A DNA stretch of 54,624 bases from NCBI GenBank assembly GCA_038138625.1, contig JAYQEA010000008.1, positions 1-54,624 of the forward strand, given 5' to 3'. Positions 1 to 9,223 of the stretch are shown piece after piece. Numbering within the stretch: position 1 is the stretch's first letter; every line of letters starts with the position of its first letter. Origin of the DNA: JAQXDR01 sp038138625. Lineage in GTDB: Bacteria > Pseudomonadota > Alphaproteobacteria > Rhodobacterales > Rhodobacteraceae. The translations under genes were made by a program, and so were the position numbers. A model generated the notes under the pieces. That model did no database searches. It was not told the origin of the DNA and was given only the letters and a program-made list of their open reading frames with translations.

Positions 1-1260
1 CGTATCCGAAACCGTCCCCAACGCTGTCACCGCCACAACAGGTGGCGTTACGTCTAATAATGTTGGTAGAAGCAAGTCTTCGATTTCGACAAACGTAACC
101 GTCGTCCAGTCCCCTCCTGAATTTTGGACCTCGATTGTACCTGAGGTGCTTCCGCCTCCGGTATCGTCCGTTTGACTGAGATTTCGATAGAAATCATATG
201 CAGTCAGATCCAGTGTATCCTCGTCCGAGCCGTCAGACCCACCGTCGACATAGATTGCGGCATTGGCAGACGCATTTTCGTCAACCAAAGTTGGGTCGGC
301 TGTAATCGTATCATCGTCCGCACCGCCAGAAACAGAATCACCAGAACCGACTTCAATGACGTCGTTGCCAGAACCACCGTTTAACGTATCCGAGCCGGCA
401 CCACCAATAAGGGTATCTGCTCCGCTGTTGCCGGAAAGGACATCGTTACCGCTGTCACCTGACAGGCTATCAGCGCCATCGCTACCGATCAGGCTGTCGT
501 TTCCGTCGCCTCCGTTCAAAACGTCCGCACCGGTATCGGTGTCTGCAGCCTCTGACACGGTGTAGGTGGTGTCTGCCGTGGCTGCTTCGATCCGAAAGTC
601 TATGTCTTCATCAACATGAAAACTGATGTTGTGTCTGTTGCCGTCTGCACCGTTGTAAGAAATCGAGCCTTTGCCATCGTAACTGGATTTCCCGCTTTTG
701 GATGCACCATAATCGATATTGATACCATCGCCATATAGGACGACTTCATCATTTGCGTCACCCTTGGTGAATTTGAGTTTGAAGTCGTCTGCAAAGGTGG
801 TGAGGTCGAGCCAGATATCGTTGTCTACTCCGTTATTCCAGCCGTCGAGCTTTACAGTCTTGACCGATTGCCCAGATGCTGCTGCAATACGGAAATCGGT
901 GTCTGTTGAACCATTTATGGATGGCTTGCTAGAGGTTACCGTGTAATCAATATCCGATAGTGCATCGACGCTGCCGGTGGTTGCTGTTGCGGTTAAGCCG
1001 CCACCCCCGTTTAGAAGGTCGTCACCGTTCCCACCAAAAATAGTGTCTGAGCCATCGTTCCCGAACAGGCTGTCGTTGCCATCATCACCATAGAGAATAT
1101 CATGGCCTGTGCCGCCATCGACCTGATCGTTGCCACCATTTGCATCCAGAGTGTCTGCGCCGTCCGCGCCTTGAATATAATTGGCAGAGCTGTCACCAGT
1201 CAGAGTTTCCGCAGCGTTGGTGCCAAGGCGAACGTCGTCTGAATTAAAATCTGTTGGCAT
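1..1260 (-). CDS. RTX-repeat (hemolysin-type calcium-binding) secreted protein, N-terminal part
   Basis: The reading frame opens at the ATG at 1258-1260 behind a good ribosome site (AGGAGAG) and stays open for 420 codons to the window edge, so the C-terminus lies outside. Residues about 10-65 hold glycine/aspartate-rich nonapeptides of the GGxGxDxL type (for example GGNGDDLLNG). Residues about 70-190 form a non-repetitive, probably beta-rich segment. A second RTX block covers about 200-280, and the last visible residues (DVTPPVVAV) resemble the linker before bacterial Ig or cadherin-like repeats. There is no Sec signal peptide, as expected for a protein exported by a type I system through a C-terminal signal. 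In the family such repeats bind calcium and fold outside the cell; this one could be an adhesin, enzyme or S-layer-like protein. No hlyBD-like transporter is in the window. Confidence 0.85.
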   Translation of the reverse strand, partial: MPTDFNSDDVRLGTNAAETLTGDSSANYIQGADGADTLDANGGNDQVDGGTGHDILYGDDGNDSLFGNDGSDTIFGGNGDDLLNGGGGLTATATTGSVDALSDIDYTVTSSKPSINGSTDTDFRIAAASGQSVKTVKLDGWNNGVDNDIWLDLTTFADDFKLKFTKGDANDEVVLYGDGINIDYGASKSGKSSYDGKGSISYNGADGNRHNISFHVDEDIDFRIEAATADTTYTVSEAADTDTGADVLNGGDGNDSLIGSDGADSLSGDSGNDVLSGNSGADTLIGGAGSDTLNGGSGNDVIEVGSGDSVSGGADDDTITADPTLVDENASANAAIYVDGGSDGSDEDTLDLTAYDFYRNLSQTDDTGGGSTSGTIEVQNSGGDWTTVTFVEIEDLLLPTLLDVTPPVVAVTALGTVSDT

Positions 1261-1802
1261 ACCGCTACTCTCCTGAAAGCTGGCTGCACTACCGCAATTA
1301 AGTGCGTCTTTGAAACGAACAACCGCTTTTTATAAATCCACTGCGCTTTCCAAGACGGCCAGCGCGTGCATTCAATTTGCGGAATATTGCGGCGTTCCGA
1401 AACTGTCCAAGGGCCCATTCTCATAACTCTTTCAGGGGTACTGCCGCGCTTAGATGTAGAGCGCAAATACCCACTAGGCCCTTTAATTGTCCTATGAGGA
1501 TCACGAAATAATCCTTTCGGTGATATTATGACCCATTTGGATTCCGCGCGCTCTCAACCGGAGCGGGCTCTTGCAGCTGGACGGTCTTCTCACGGTGTAA
1601 TATAGGCTGCATATTGCAGTGTACCAAATGGATCTGGCGGTCTTGATTCCGTCAAACCAATCCGACCTCCAGCAACCCATTGTATTTCAAAATCTCTCAA
1701 AGCACTGCGGTCATGCTCTGACGAGTTTGTTACAGCGCAAAATGGTATAGCCGGAGTTTAGGTCAAATCGATATAAGTGTCCAAGGCTGTGAGCATCACC
1801 TG
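1261..1802. other. Intergenic region between the RTX gene and the PanE-like gene
   Basis: This 540-base stretch contains the upstream region of the RTX gene and the 3' flank of the PanE-like gene, both on the minus strand. Only short unsupported frames are present. I see no RNA gene, strong hairpin or recognisable protein remnant. Confidence 0.5.
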
Positions 1803-2753
1803 TCAGGCATCTTTTGCGGCAGGTTTTAGCTGCACAAATGATCTTTCGCGTTGTCGCAGGATTGCCGTGAGCGTATCGTTGAACGGGGTCGGTATCCCGA
1901 CTTGGCGCCCCATGACCGGAACTATTCCGTTGATGGCGTCAAGTTCAGATTTATGTCCGGCAATATGGTCCAGCAGCATAGATGGTCGTGCATCAGGCAT
2001 TCCCGCCCCAAATGTTGTCACATAAGCCACCGGGTCATCGAATCCCAAGGGGATGCCTTTGACGCGCGCGATTGCATGCGCTTCTTGCATGGCACCAAGC
2101 GCAATTGCCCAGTGGTCGGGAGTTTTCATCAAGGTGCCAACTGTTTCGTTGAAAACCGTACACGGCGCGCTGAACGTGACATTGCACAAGAATTTTTCCC
2201 AAATCAATTGGTTGATATTTTCAAAGGCGCGGGCATCAAACCCTGCCTTTTGCCAAATCTGTTCTGTATTTTTCAGGCGTTGGGTGATGCCGCCGTTCAA
2301 CTCACCAATACGGATCAGTCTCATGGCGTTATGATGGGCGTGACCGGGGCCTTTGATCGACGCACCAAATCCGTCTGCCACACCGAGCAACACATTCTGA
2401 GGCGCGATATACTGCGTAATTCGTTCACCAGACCCCAAGCCGTTTTGAATGGTCAGCACAAGCGCATCGGGACCTATAACGGGTGCCGCGGCCTGCGCGG
2501 CTGGCCCCACACCGGAGGCTTTGGTTGCAATCAGGCAAAGGTCACAGCGACCAACCTTCGCAATATTGGTAGTTGCGTGAATTGATGTCACCGTCCGATC
2601 ACCACTCGCACCCTCTAGCCTCAGACCCTTGAAATTGATGGCTGCAATATGATCTGCCCATGTATCTACGGCCCATACCTCGTGCCCCGCATCGGCCAGC
2701 AATGCAGCATAGACCGATCCCATAGCACCAACGCCCATCACCAGAATTTTCAT
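1803..2753 (-). CDS. Ketopantoate reductase (PanE/ApbA) family NADPH-dependent reductase
   Basis: The 316-residue protein begins with a Rossmann fold (MKILVMGVGAMGSVY, a GxGxxG motif at residues 7-12) and is of normal length for 2-dehydropantoate 2-reductases. The family's catalytic region is visible: WEKFLCNVTF with the conserved Lys and Asn, and KSELDAING for the Glu/Asn-bearing C-terminal helix. The ATG overlaps the stop of the upstream MttB homologue by four bases (ATGA), so the two are translationally coupled and should share a pathway. True PanE makes pantoate for coenzyme A. Many roseobacter paralogues in catabolic operons instead reduce or oxidise other 2-oxo/2-hydroxy acids, and the operon context favours that here. 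The substrate is not known. Confidence 0.8.
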   Translation of the reverse strand: MKILVMGVGAMGSVYAALLADAGHEVWAVDTWADHIAAINFKGLRLEGASGDRTVTSIHATTNIAKVGRCDLCLIATKASGVGPAAQAAAPVIGPDALVLTIQNGLGSGERITQYIAPQNVLLGVADGFGASIKGPGHAHHNAMRLIRIGELNGGITQRLKNTEQIWQKAGFDARAFENINQLIWEKFLCNVTFSAPCTVFNETVGTLMKTPDHWAIALGAMQEAHAIARVKGIPLGFDDPVAYVTTFGAGMPDARPSMLLDHIAGHKSELDAINGIVPVMGRQVGIPTPFNDTLTAILRQRERSFVQLKPAAKDA

Positions 2754-4279
2754 GATTTCTGCATCCTTGTCTTGGGTAAGCGAATATCGAACCTCCTACG
2801 TATCGCCTGATCAACTTCAGGAGAAATATATTTTGGAAAATGTGTATTCAGAGTGGTTTCAACCGTGTTGCGAGCCGACGCGTTGATTGTTGGTGCGCCA
2901 TTGGCAATCCACGTCTCTGGCGCTTGTCTATCAGCGTGTGTTGGATAAACGAAATCTGACTTCATTCTGGCAAAGGTGTCGGGATGGCCAAGGAAATGGC
3001 CTTCACCCCTGACTGTTTCGGCAATGACGTCCAAGGCCAGGGTTTCATCCGTGACGTCAATTTGGCTGGCAGTGCTCAGGACAGCGCCTAGCATGTCATC
3101 GTCTATTACATATGCTTCAAAAGACGTGGCCATAAGGCCTGCCTGTGTGCCGGCTGCCTGTGTGACAAGGTTTGCGCCGGCCTGAACGGCCATCGTCACG
3201 GTTAACGCTTTTTCGTAGCCCGCCTGCGCATCGGCAGTTTTGCTATCGGTGGCGCCTGCAATTGTGGAATTCGGCAGATTATAGAACTGCGCCATTTGGG
3301 TTGAGGCTGCTGTCAAAAGGCCCTGTTCGCCACTGCCGCCTGCCATGCCACCGGACCGAAGATCCGTAATCATAGGACGGGCACCATAGATGACCCTTGC
3401 ATCGGGGTTCGCAATCCACGCCAACACCATCCCCGCAAGTGTTTCTGCATTGGTTTGGGCAATACAGCCCGCGATTGTGACAGGGCTCGACGCGCCCAAT
3501 TGACCGAAGGTATTGACCATGACCGGTATCCCGACCCTGGCGGCCGCCAGCAAAACATCACACGCCTCCGGATCAAATCTGAGAGGTGGGACCACATGAT
3601 TGATGTTGAGTGATAAAAAAGGCCGGTCACGGAACGCCTTCGACGAGCCTGCCAACAAGTGACACATCTCGGCTATGTCGCTGACATGGCTGGCCTGACT
3701 AACGGAGGTCATAACATGTTTTGTTGTGCCGGCCAACGAGGCATAGGCCGTATTGATATCCAGATCATACAAGCTTGCCATATCGCCTGCGATTACAGAT
3801 CTTGAAAAGAAATGCACATTTTCCAGCGTATCTGTGAGGCGCGCTGCATCGTACAGGTCTGCCAGGGTCGCAGATCTGAAAGACCCGGTCTGATGGTCCA
3901 ACACCATCGGTGATGCGCCGCCAGATCCGGTATGGACCCGACCGCGGTGCATTTGAATGTCATGGGTTTGGTCCCGCCCGCATAGAGTGAAATCGCGGCG
4001 AAGTCCTGCAAGAGCCTCTTCAACCAAGGATTTTGGAAAGGTCAGTCGACCATCTCGTGTCTGAGAGCCACCACAGTGCGTGACATTTTGGACCGCCATC
4101 TCGGACGCACCACTGAGGCCGATACTGCTTAAGATGTCCAAGGATGCCGAGTTGATGCGCGTCATTTCTTTTTGACTGAATGGCCCGAGACGTCCCGCGA
4201 CCGGCGCGGGCCGCCGCTTGACCGGGTCCGATGCGAGTTTACTGCGTCGGCGACCTGGGCGTTTAGGCCTGTTTTCCAT
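2750..4279 (-). CDS. MttB-superfamily methyltransferase, non-pyrrolysine type (copy 1)
   Basis: This 509-residue protein has the length and internal motifs of the trimethylamine methyltransferase superfamily, a TIM-barrel fold. A basic N-terminal tail of about 30 residues is followed by the barrel. The signature around TDSKTADAQAGYEKA and GGMAGGSGEQG matches the other MttB homologue in this window. No in-frame TAG occurs, so it is the non-pyrrolysine type, which in characterised members (MtgB, MtpB, MtcB) demethylates quaternary amines such as glycine betaine, proline betaine or carnitine and passes the methyl group to a corrinoid protein. It is first in a two-gene operon with the PanE-like reductase. 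No corrinoid protein gene is nearby. The divergently oriented AraC gene was probably its regulator but is interrupted. Confidence 0.85.
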   Translation of the reverse strand: MENRPKRPGRRRSKLASDPVKRRPAPVAGRLGPFSQKEMTRINSASLDILSSIGLSGASEMAVQNVTHCGGSQTRDGRLTFPKSLVEEALAGLRRDFTLCGRDQTHDIQMHRGRVHTGSGGASPMVLDHQTGSFRSATLADLYDAARLTDTLENVHFFSRSVIAGDMASLYDLDINTAYASLAGTTKHVMTSVSQASHVSDIAEMCHLLAGSSKAFRDRPFLSLNINHVVPPLRFDPEACDVLLAAARVGIPVMVNTFGQLGASSPVTIAGCIAQTNAETLAGMVLAWIANPDARVIYGARPMITDLRSGGMAGGSGEQGLLTAASTQMAQFYNLPNSTIAGATDSKTADAQAGYEKALTVTMAVQAGANLVTQAAGTQAGLMATSFEAYVIDDDMLGAVLSTASQIDVTDETLALDVIAETVRGEGHFLGHPDTFARMKSDFVYPTHADRQAPETWIANGAPTINASARNTVETTLNTHFPKYISPEVDQAIRRRFDIRLPKTRMQKS

Positions 4280-4938
4280 GTTCCCGCGCTTTCTAAGGTA
4301 GTGGCAGTCCTTGTTTCAGGACACGTTATCAGGACTGTGACCAATCCAAGGTTTGCGTCCAATGAATACTTCAGCAGGCTTTGTTCTTTTTTTGAACCCT
4401 TCTGATGTGTGCGGTGATTTATCCGGCCTCGCAATAGAAAAGATGGGTCAGGCCCGGGCTATGTGATGCACCATGGACGCCTTGTGTGCAAAAGACGCTG
4501 CCTGATATAAAAAACATCACACCCTGCTGTCTGGATGGGACCAATCATAAGGATGCTGAGCGTCGTGCTGCCACAAGATCAAATTTCGGAGATTTCATCT
4601 TGTAGCAGCAAACCCTTGATTTCGTAAAAATCCAAGAAATGTCATGTAATTGTGACAACTGATGATCGAAGGGAGGGCTGGTGACCCCAACACTCTGGCA
4701 AGCCGGTCGGCCCTTGTGTGGAGTTGATCGCGGAATTTGCTGTCTCTTTCACCACCCAAATCGCGAGCGAAGACGCATCATTCTTTGCGCCAGGATATGT
4801 TTGGCCTTGCAGATCTTCCGCACTGATGGCGGTGTAAAAGGACAAAGTTTCCCTGCAGGCCATTGTCTCGCTGTGCCGATACATTTAACCTGACGGTTGT
4901 AGAAAAGAACAAGGTTCCTGTCCGTGAGGGAGCAAACT
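4280..4938. other. Divergent regulatory region between mttB copy 1 and the broken araC gene
   Basis: This stretch of 659 bases lies between divergent genes and should hold both promoters. The only structure I can point to is the imperfect 12-base inverted repeat at 4568-4608. The small frames in it show no protein-like composition. Confidence 0.5.
4568..4608. repeat. 12-bp inverted repeat (stem-loop) upstream of mttB copy 1
   Basis: CTGCCACAAGAT at 4568-4579 pairs with ATCTTGTAGCAG at 4597-4608 with one mismatch, around a 17-base spacer. It is about 290 bases upstream of the mttB copy 1 start and 330 bases before the araC start. No T-run follows on either strand, so it is not a standard terminator. 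It could be an operator, a transcript hairpin or the remains of an insertion-sequence end. Confidence 0.55.
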
Positions 4939-5949
4939 ATGGCAGCCGGTTTTGCCGCGTCCTTTGTGTCATATGCCTGTCAATATGGCATAGACCGAGA
5001 AGTTTTGTTGCGCGACGCCGGGGTGCGCGAACACGATCTTGCCGATCAGAACAACCGTATACCAGTGGTGGCCTATCAATCGCTGATCGCCAACGCCACA
5101 GGTCAAACCGGTGATACTGCGCTTTTGCGGCGTCACACGTTGGAGACAGAGCTTTCACCCATGTCAGTGGTCGGGCAAATCGTCGATAGCTCGGCCTCTT
5201 TGCGACATTCAATAGAGCAGTTGAACCGCTACCTGCGGCTTATCGCCGATGTAGACCTGCCGCTTGGTCAGGACCGCTTTGAGCTTTTGTAGACTGCAAA
5301 AGGGTTGTGGATCATTGATTATCTGCTTGTACCAAAAGAAAATTATGTTGCGACAGAAGCGTCTTTTGCTCGCTTTATAAGTGAATTCCGCCGTTCTTTT
5401 CCGCAGGTGGCATTCGAAGTGGGGCTAGAGGTAACCTACGCCCCGCCGCCGCATGTAGATCAATACTGCGATCTTTTCAGGGTGCCTGTTGTATTCAACG
5501 CATGCCGAAATGCACTGCAAATCGATTTGATCTGGGCGTCGCAAGAGACCCCCTTTGAACCCGGAAACGTTTACGCTTTTGGTATTTTTACCAAACACGC
5601 TGATGCTATGCTGGAACAGTTAAAGTCGGATGCGTCGATACGGTCGCAGATTGAGGCGCAGATCCTTCCAAAGCTGCATCACGGCACGATCTCGATGGAT
5701 AGCGTTTCAAAAGATATCGGAATGTGCCGCCAGAGGCTCTATCGGCGCCTGAAAGAAGACGGGCTGTCATTTGCCGAGATCCATGACGATTTGCGGCGAA
5801 GGATGGCCGAAGAATATCTGAATGGACAAAAAGTAACCGTGAATGAAACGGCCTATCTTCTGGGTTTTTCCGAAGCGTCGTCTTTTGTCCGGGCTTTCAA
5901 GCGGTGGACAGGGTTAAGTTCCACGGCGTATCAAAATCAGGCTGCCTGA
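4939..5949 (+). pseudogene. AraC-family regulator interrupted by an in-frame amber codon
   Basis: The ATG at 4939 follows a good ribosome site (GAGGGAG). The frame encodes an AraC-type regulator of about 335 residues: an N-terminal arabinose-binding-like ligand domain and a C-terminal double helix-turn-helix (residues about 250-335, with ETAYLLGFSEASSFVRAFKRW and the FKRWTG signature). Codon 118 at 5290-5292 is TAG; the same frame continues at once (TAKGLWIIDYLLV) and stays family-like on both sides. The single lesion is therefore a nonsense change and not a frameshift. The gene is divergent from mttB copy 1 and was probably its activator. A sequencing error, a recent pseudogene, or re-initiation giving a DNA-binding fragment are the alternatives; pyrrolysine insertion is very unlikely in this group. 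Confidence 0.8.
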
Positions 5950-6054
5950 TTGAAATCTGCTACCAAGTGTCAATTCAATGATGCCTGCGGTCATGCCGTA
6001 ACAGGCCGGTGCATATTATCTTCACTCTCGAAAACAAAACGAGAAAGATCGCAA

Positions 6055-6416
6055 ATGAGAGTGCCATATATTCTAGCAATCGCCAGCTTTGGCTTCATGG
6101 CCGCCTGTAGCGATACCGTTGCACGTTAATCCCAATCCTTGATGGTGCACCAGAGCCCGGGTTCGAGGCTGACCTTGCGGAGTGCCGGTGTTTGGCGCGG
6201 GGGCAAAAACAGTTTGATCAGGAAACAGCCGCCGCGACGTCCATGGGGGCGGTCGCGGGTGCAATCTTTGGCGCAGGGGCAAGCGGCGACCCTTGGGGCG
6301 GTGCGCTTGCGGGTTCCCTATTCAGCGGCTTATCCGTAGCGGTCGACAACCACGAACGCCGCCAAAAGATCGTCATCGCGTGTATGCGCGGACGTGACCA
6401 TGCCGTTATTGGTTGA
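6055..6416 (+). pseudogene. Glycine-zipper lipoprotein gene with a frameshift
   Basis: The ATG at 6055 opens a lipoprotein-type signal (MRVPYILAIASFGFMAACSD, lipobox AAC with Cys18), but the frame ends at a TAA at 6127-6129. Shifting by one base near 6125, the second frame runs from about 6127 to 6416 and gives PILDGAPEPGFEADLAEC and then a glycine-zipper segment (GAVAGAIFGAGASGD, GGALAGSLFSGLS) and a short basic tail with CMRGRDHAVIG. The two parts together form a typical outer-membrane glycine-zipper lipoprotein of about 120 residues with conserved-looking Cys residues. One base change in length explains the break. It could also be an assembly error, but it lies between two other damaged genes. 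Confidence 0.65.
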
Positions 6417-6686
6417 TGCAAACCGACAATCGAAGCTTTGCCATGAAGTCTAGTGCTGACATTTCCTGTTTGCAATTGGCGCGACGGGGTCACGCCCCGC
6501 ATAAACCGCTGTCTCGTCCATTGCGGTTGGGGCAACGGCGCGTTGAACGCACTGGATCCATATCAGGTGTTCCGCGCGCTGGGCGATCGTGCTGTTGATC
6601 GGTCAGCCGGGCGCATGCGCAATCGCAAATCTGCTTCACAAGTTTCCAAGTCGCAAATTTCCGTGTGACTTCAAACAAGGGATAAA

Positions 6687-7055
6687 ATAACGACACTTCA
6701 ACGTTTTGGTGGACTTGCAGGCCTTATCTGCGCAGCAACATACCTATTTGGATTTGCGCTTCTCGTTACTGTATTGGCGCCTCTCGGCTTTGGTTCGAAC
6801 GCTATCGACGGCTATGCCGTCGTCGGCTTTATTCAGCAAAGCCCCGGTTTTCTGATACTTTGGAACTCCGTCCTCTATATCCTCAATGCGCTGGCACTGG
6901 TCGTTTTGGTCGTGGCCTTGCGTGGTAGGCTTCGCGCTGAAACACCGGATCTGTCTGCTGTGACCGCGGCTTTGGGGTTGATCTGGGCTACGCTTGCGCC
7001 TGGTGCGGGTATGCCCTATCCAAAGGCTTACCAACATCCCGAACTGGACCTTTGA
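6687..7055 (+). pseudogene. Remnant of a multi-pass membrane protein gene
   Basis: From 6687 an open frame encodes a hydrophobic protein with three likely membrane segments (around GLICAATYLFGFALLVTVLA, ILNALALVVLVVAL and LGLIWATLAPGAGM). A ribosome-site-like AAGGGA precedes an ATA codon at 6687 where an ATG would be expected, so the start seems lost. After GAGM the hydrophobic pattern stops abruptly and the frame ends at 7055, suggesting a truncated or shifted 3' end. I recognise the general pattern of small integral membrane proteins seen in roseobacters but cannot name a family. A functional shorter protein starting at the internal TTG at 6774 cannot be excluded. Confidence 0.55.
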
Positions 7056-7183
7056 TCCCAGAACTATCAAGGCGGGCTGCGGTGCTTACAGCCCTAGAAA
7101 CCGTCGCATAAATGGCAACCCACAAAAGATGGCACAGTCACCTTATTCAGACCGCATCGCTGATGCAGTCAAAAGGACCCTGA

Positions 7184-9190
7184 CTAAAGCAATAGCCCGG
7201 TTTTCCTGCCCTCATAGAATGCAGCTGCTGCCAAGCGCGGGGCAAGCGCGTCTCCAATGATTTTGAAATCGACAGCCTTTGATCTTAGTTCATCTTGAAG
7301 GGTGGTATTGGCGACAAGTCCGGTGGCCAAGATCAAGGTATCTGCCTTGCGCACCGTAATCTCTCCGGTCAACAGGCACGCATATTTGACTGCATCTCCC
7401 AACCATTCTGTCACGGCACTTTCAACGATAAACGTTGTCCCAAGTTTGGCGAGTGACTGCCGGGCCGACAGATCGGTCGCGGAGCGTTGCAAATCCTGAG
7501 CAACCATGGGATTTGGTGTGATAAGCGTCACTTCATGGCCGGCGTTTGCCAAGTGCCAAGCGGTTCCAATCCCGCGCCATTGTCCCCGCTCGTCCAAAAC
7601 TATCACACTGTGTCCAACCCGTGCGGAACGTCCCAAAACATCCTCGGCGGACCAAACATTGTCTTTTTCGATGCCCGGCAAGGTAGGCTGATGTGGTCGT
7701 GCTTTTTGAAACCCTGTCTGAGACGGCATCGCCCCTGTGCAAAGGACTATCTCGTCTGCGGAGAACGCAAAGATATCTTCTGTTTCGACGTAGGTATTGA
7801 CCCGGACGTCCACCTCCAGCCGATCCAGCTGACGGTCATACCAATTGATCAAATCGGTAATCTGTCCACGTCTTGGTTGCAATCCAGCGAGGCGAAATTG
7901 CCCGCCCAATTGCGAAGAGGCTTCGGCCAGAACAACACTGTGCCCTCTTTCGGCGGCAACTCTCGCTGTTTCGAGCCCGGCAGGCCCAGCACCGATGACA
8001 AGAACCCTTTTCGGCATGATGGTGCGGATATAGCGATCGCCTCCCATTTTATGTTCATGTCCGACGGACGGATTAACAAGACACGATATGTAGTAGTCCC
8101 GTCCCCTCCGACCCCAGCATTGCTGGTTGCACGATAAACATCGGCGGATTTCATCCGACCGGTCGGCGTTTGCCTTGTTTACCAGATGTGGATCCGCAAT
8201 CTGACCGCGTACAATCGATACCAAATCTGCCTGTTTGGCTCCCAAAACAGAGTTTGCATTCTCTGGCGTGCGTATGTTGGCCTCTGCGATGACCAAGGCA
8301 TGGCAAAGCCGGTTTTTCAGCATGCTGGACAAATCCGCCCCAAGGTTTTCGGCGTACTGAAAACTTGGGATAAGCCTGCCAAAATTGAAGTAGCTACCCA
8401 CACCGACGGTGACGTAATCCATCAGTTCTTCCGCATCATGACGGGCAATGATTTGAACCATATCTTCGCGGCTTAGGCATATCTGCGTCTCAGAACCATC
8501 ATTGACTGCCAGACCGATTATAAACTGCTCACCGCAAGCAGCACGAACCCTGCGCAAGATCTCCCTCGAGAACCGGGTGCGATTTTCGAGGTTGCCTCCC
8601 CATTTGTCTTTTCTGTGGTTTGAAAAGGGTGTCCAGAACTGATCCAGTAAACAATGATATGCCGCCCAGATTTCGACCCCATCAAAGCCGGATTTCTTGC
8701 AGCGTACAGCTGCCTCTACGAATGCATCAATTGTGTCTGTGATTTCGTCTTCATGCATGGCGTGACTGCCGTCATCGTCATGATAACTGGGCCCACCAGA
8801 AGGTGACCAGTTTGCGTGCCAACTGTTATCCCAATCCCCGTGCGCCCCGACATGATAGAGCTGCTGGATCATCACCGCACCTTGACGTTTACACGCCTTG
8901 GTCAACTGCGAAAAATGTGGAATGACGGCATCATCACAGGGGGAAAAATTTCCACGTGTCAGAACCGCCGCCTGATGTACTGGCATTGGCTCCACGGTTA
9001 TCATTGCCGCACCCCCCAATGCTCTTTCCAGATAATAGGCAATTTGTTGGTCGCCGGGCACACCATTTCGTGCCATGTTTGTTGTGTGGGCCCCAAACAC
9101 GATACGGTTTTTCAAAGTTTTATGGCGCAGGGTAATTGGCTTGAACACATGCGCGAGAGGCGTGTGCTCTTTTTTAGCATATGAGGTCAT
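7184..9190 (-). CDS. NADH:flavin oxidoreductase, N-methylproline/dimethylglycine demethylase-like
   Basis: The 668-residue protein has the three-part layout of trimethylamine dehydrogenase and 2,4-dienoyl-CoA reductase: an N-terminal FMN TIM barrel (about 10-350), an iron-sulfur motif, and an FAD/NAD(P)-binding half starting with VLVIGAGPAGLE at about 396. All four cluster cysteines are present in the expected spacing (C351, C354, C358, C370). Homologues in bacterial betaine catabolism (StcD, DgcA types) remove a methyl group from N-methylproline or dimethylglycine as formaldehyde. It is the last gene of the mttB2 - flavoprotein - flavoprotein operon, 33 bases after its paralogue, so two demethylation steps or two electron routes may work in sequence. 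The exact substrate is inferred from context only. Confidence 0.85.
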   Translation of the reverse strand: MTSYAKKEHTPLAHVFKPITLRHKTLKNRIVFGAHTTNMARNGVPGDQQIAYYLERALGGAAMITVEPMPVHQAAVLTRGNFSPCDDAVIPHFSQLTKACKRQGAVMIQQLYHVGAHGDWDNSWHANWSPSGGPSYHDDDGSHAMHEDEITDTIDAFVEAAVRCKKSGFDGVEIWAAYHCLLDQFWTPFSNHRKDKWGGNLENRTRFSREILRRVRAACGEQFIIGLAVNDGSETQICLSREDMVQIIARHDAEELMDYVTVGVGSYFNFGRLIPSFQYAENLGADLSSMLKNRLCHALVIAEANIRTPENANSVLGAKQADLVSIVRGQIADPHLVNKANADRSDEIRRCLSCNQQCWGRRGRDYYISCLVNPSVGHEHKMGGDRYIRTIMPKRVLVIGAGPAGLETARVAAERGHSVVLAEASSQLGGQFRLAGLQPRRGQITDLINWYDRQLDRLEVDVRVNTYVETEDIFAFSADEIVLCTGAMPSQTGFQKARPHQPTLPGIEKDNVWSAEDVLGRSARVGHSVIVLDERGQWRGIGTAWHLANAGHEVTLITPNPMVAQDLQRSATDLSARQSLAKLGTTFIVESAVTEWLGDAVKYACLLTGEITVRKADTLILATGLVANTTLQDELRSKAVDFKIIGDALAPRLAAAAFYEGRKTGLLL

Positions 9191-9223
9191 ATGCTCCCCA
9201 TCACCGTTAGTGCGCCCCCCATA

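Noticed and set aside
210..560. Repeated DNA as a possible CRISPR or tandem repeat array
   Set aside because: The near-repeats have a 27-base period and encode nine-residue RTX motifs; there are no unique spacers.
1851..2585. Long plus-strand open frame of 244 codons
   Set aside because: It is fully antisense to the PanE-like gene, has no ribosome site and is Cys/His/Arg-rich in the way of shadow frames.
5290..5292. TAG as a pyrrolysine codon
   Set aside because: It is in a regulator and not in a methylamine methyltransferase, neither MttB gene has an in-frame TAG, and no pyl gene is visible; a nonsense mutation is simpler.
7487..8137. 216-codon plus-strand frame
   Set aside because: Antisense to the flavoprotein gene, which has full family motifs.
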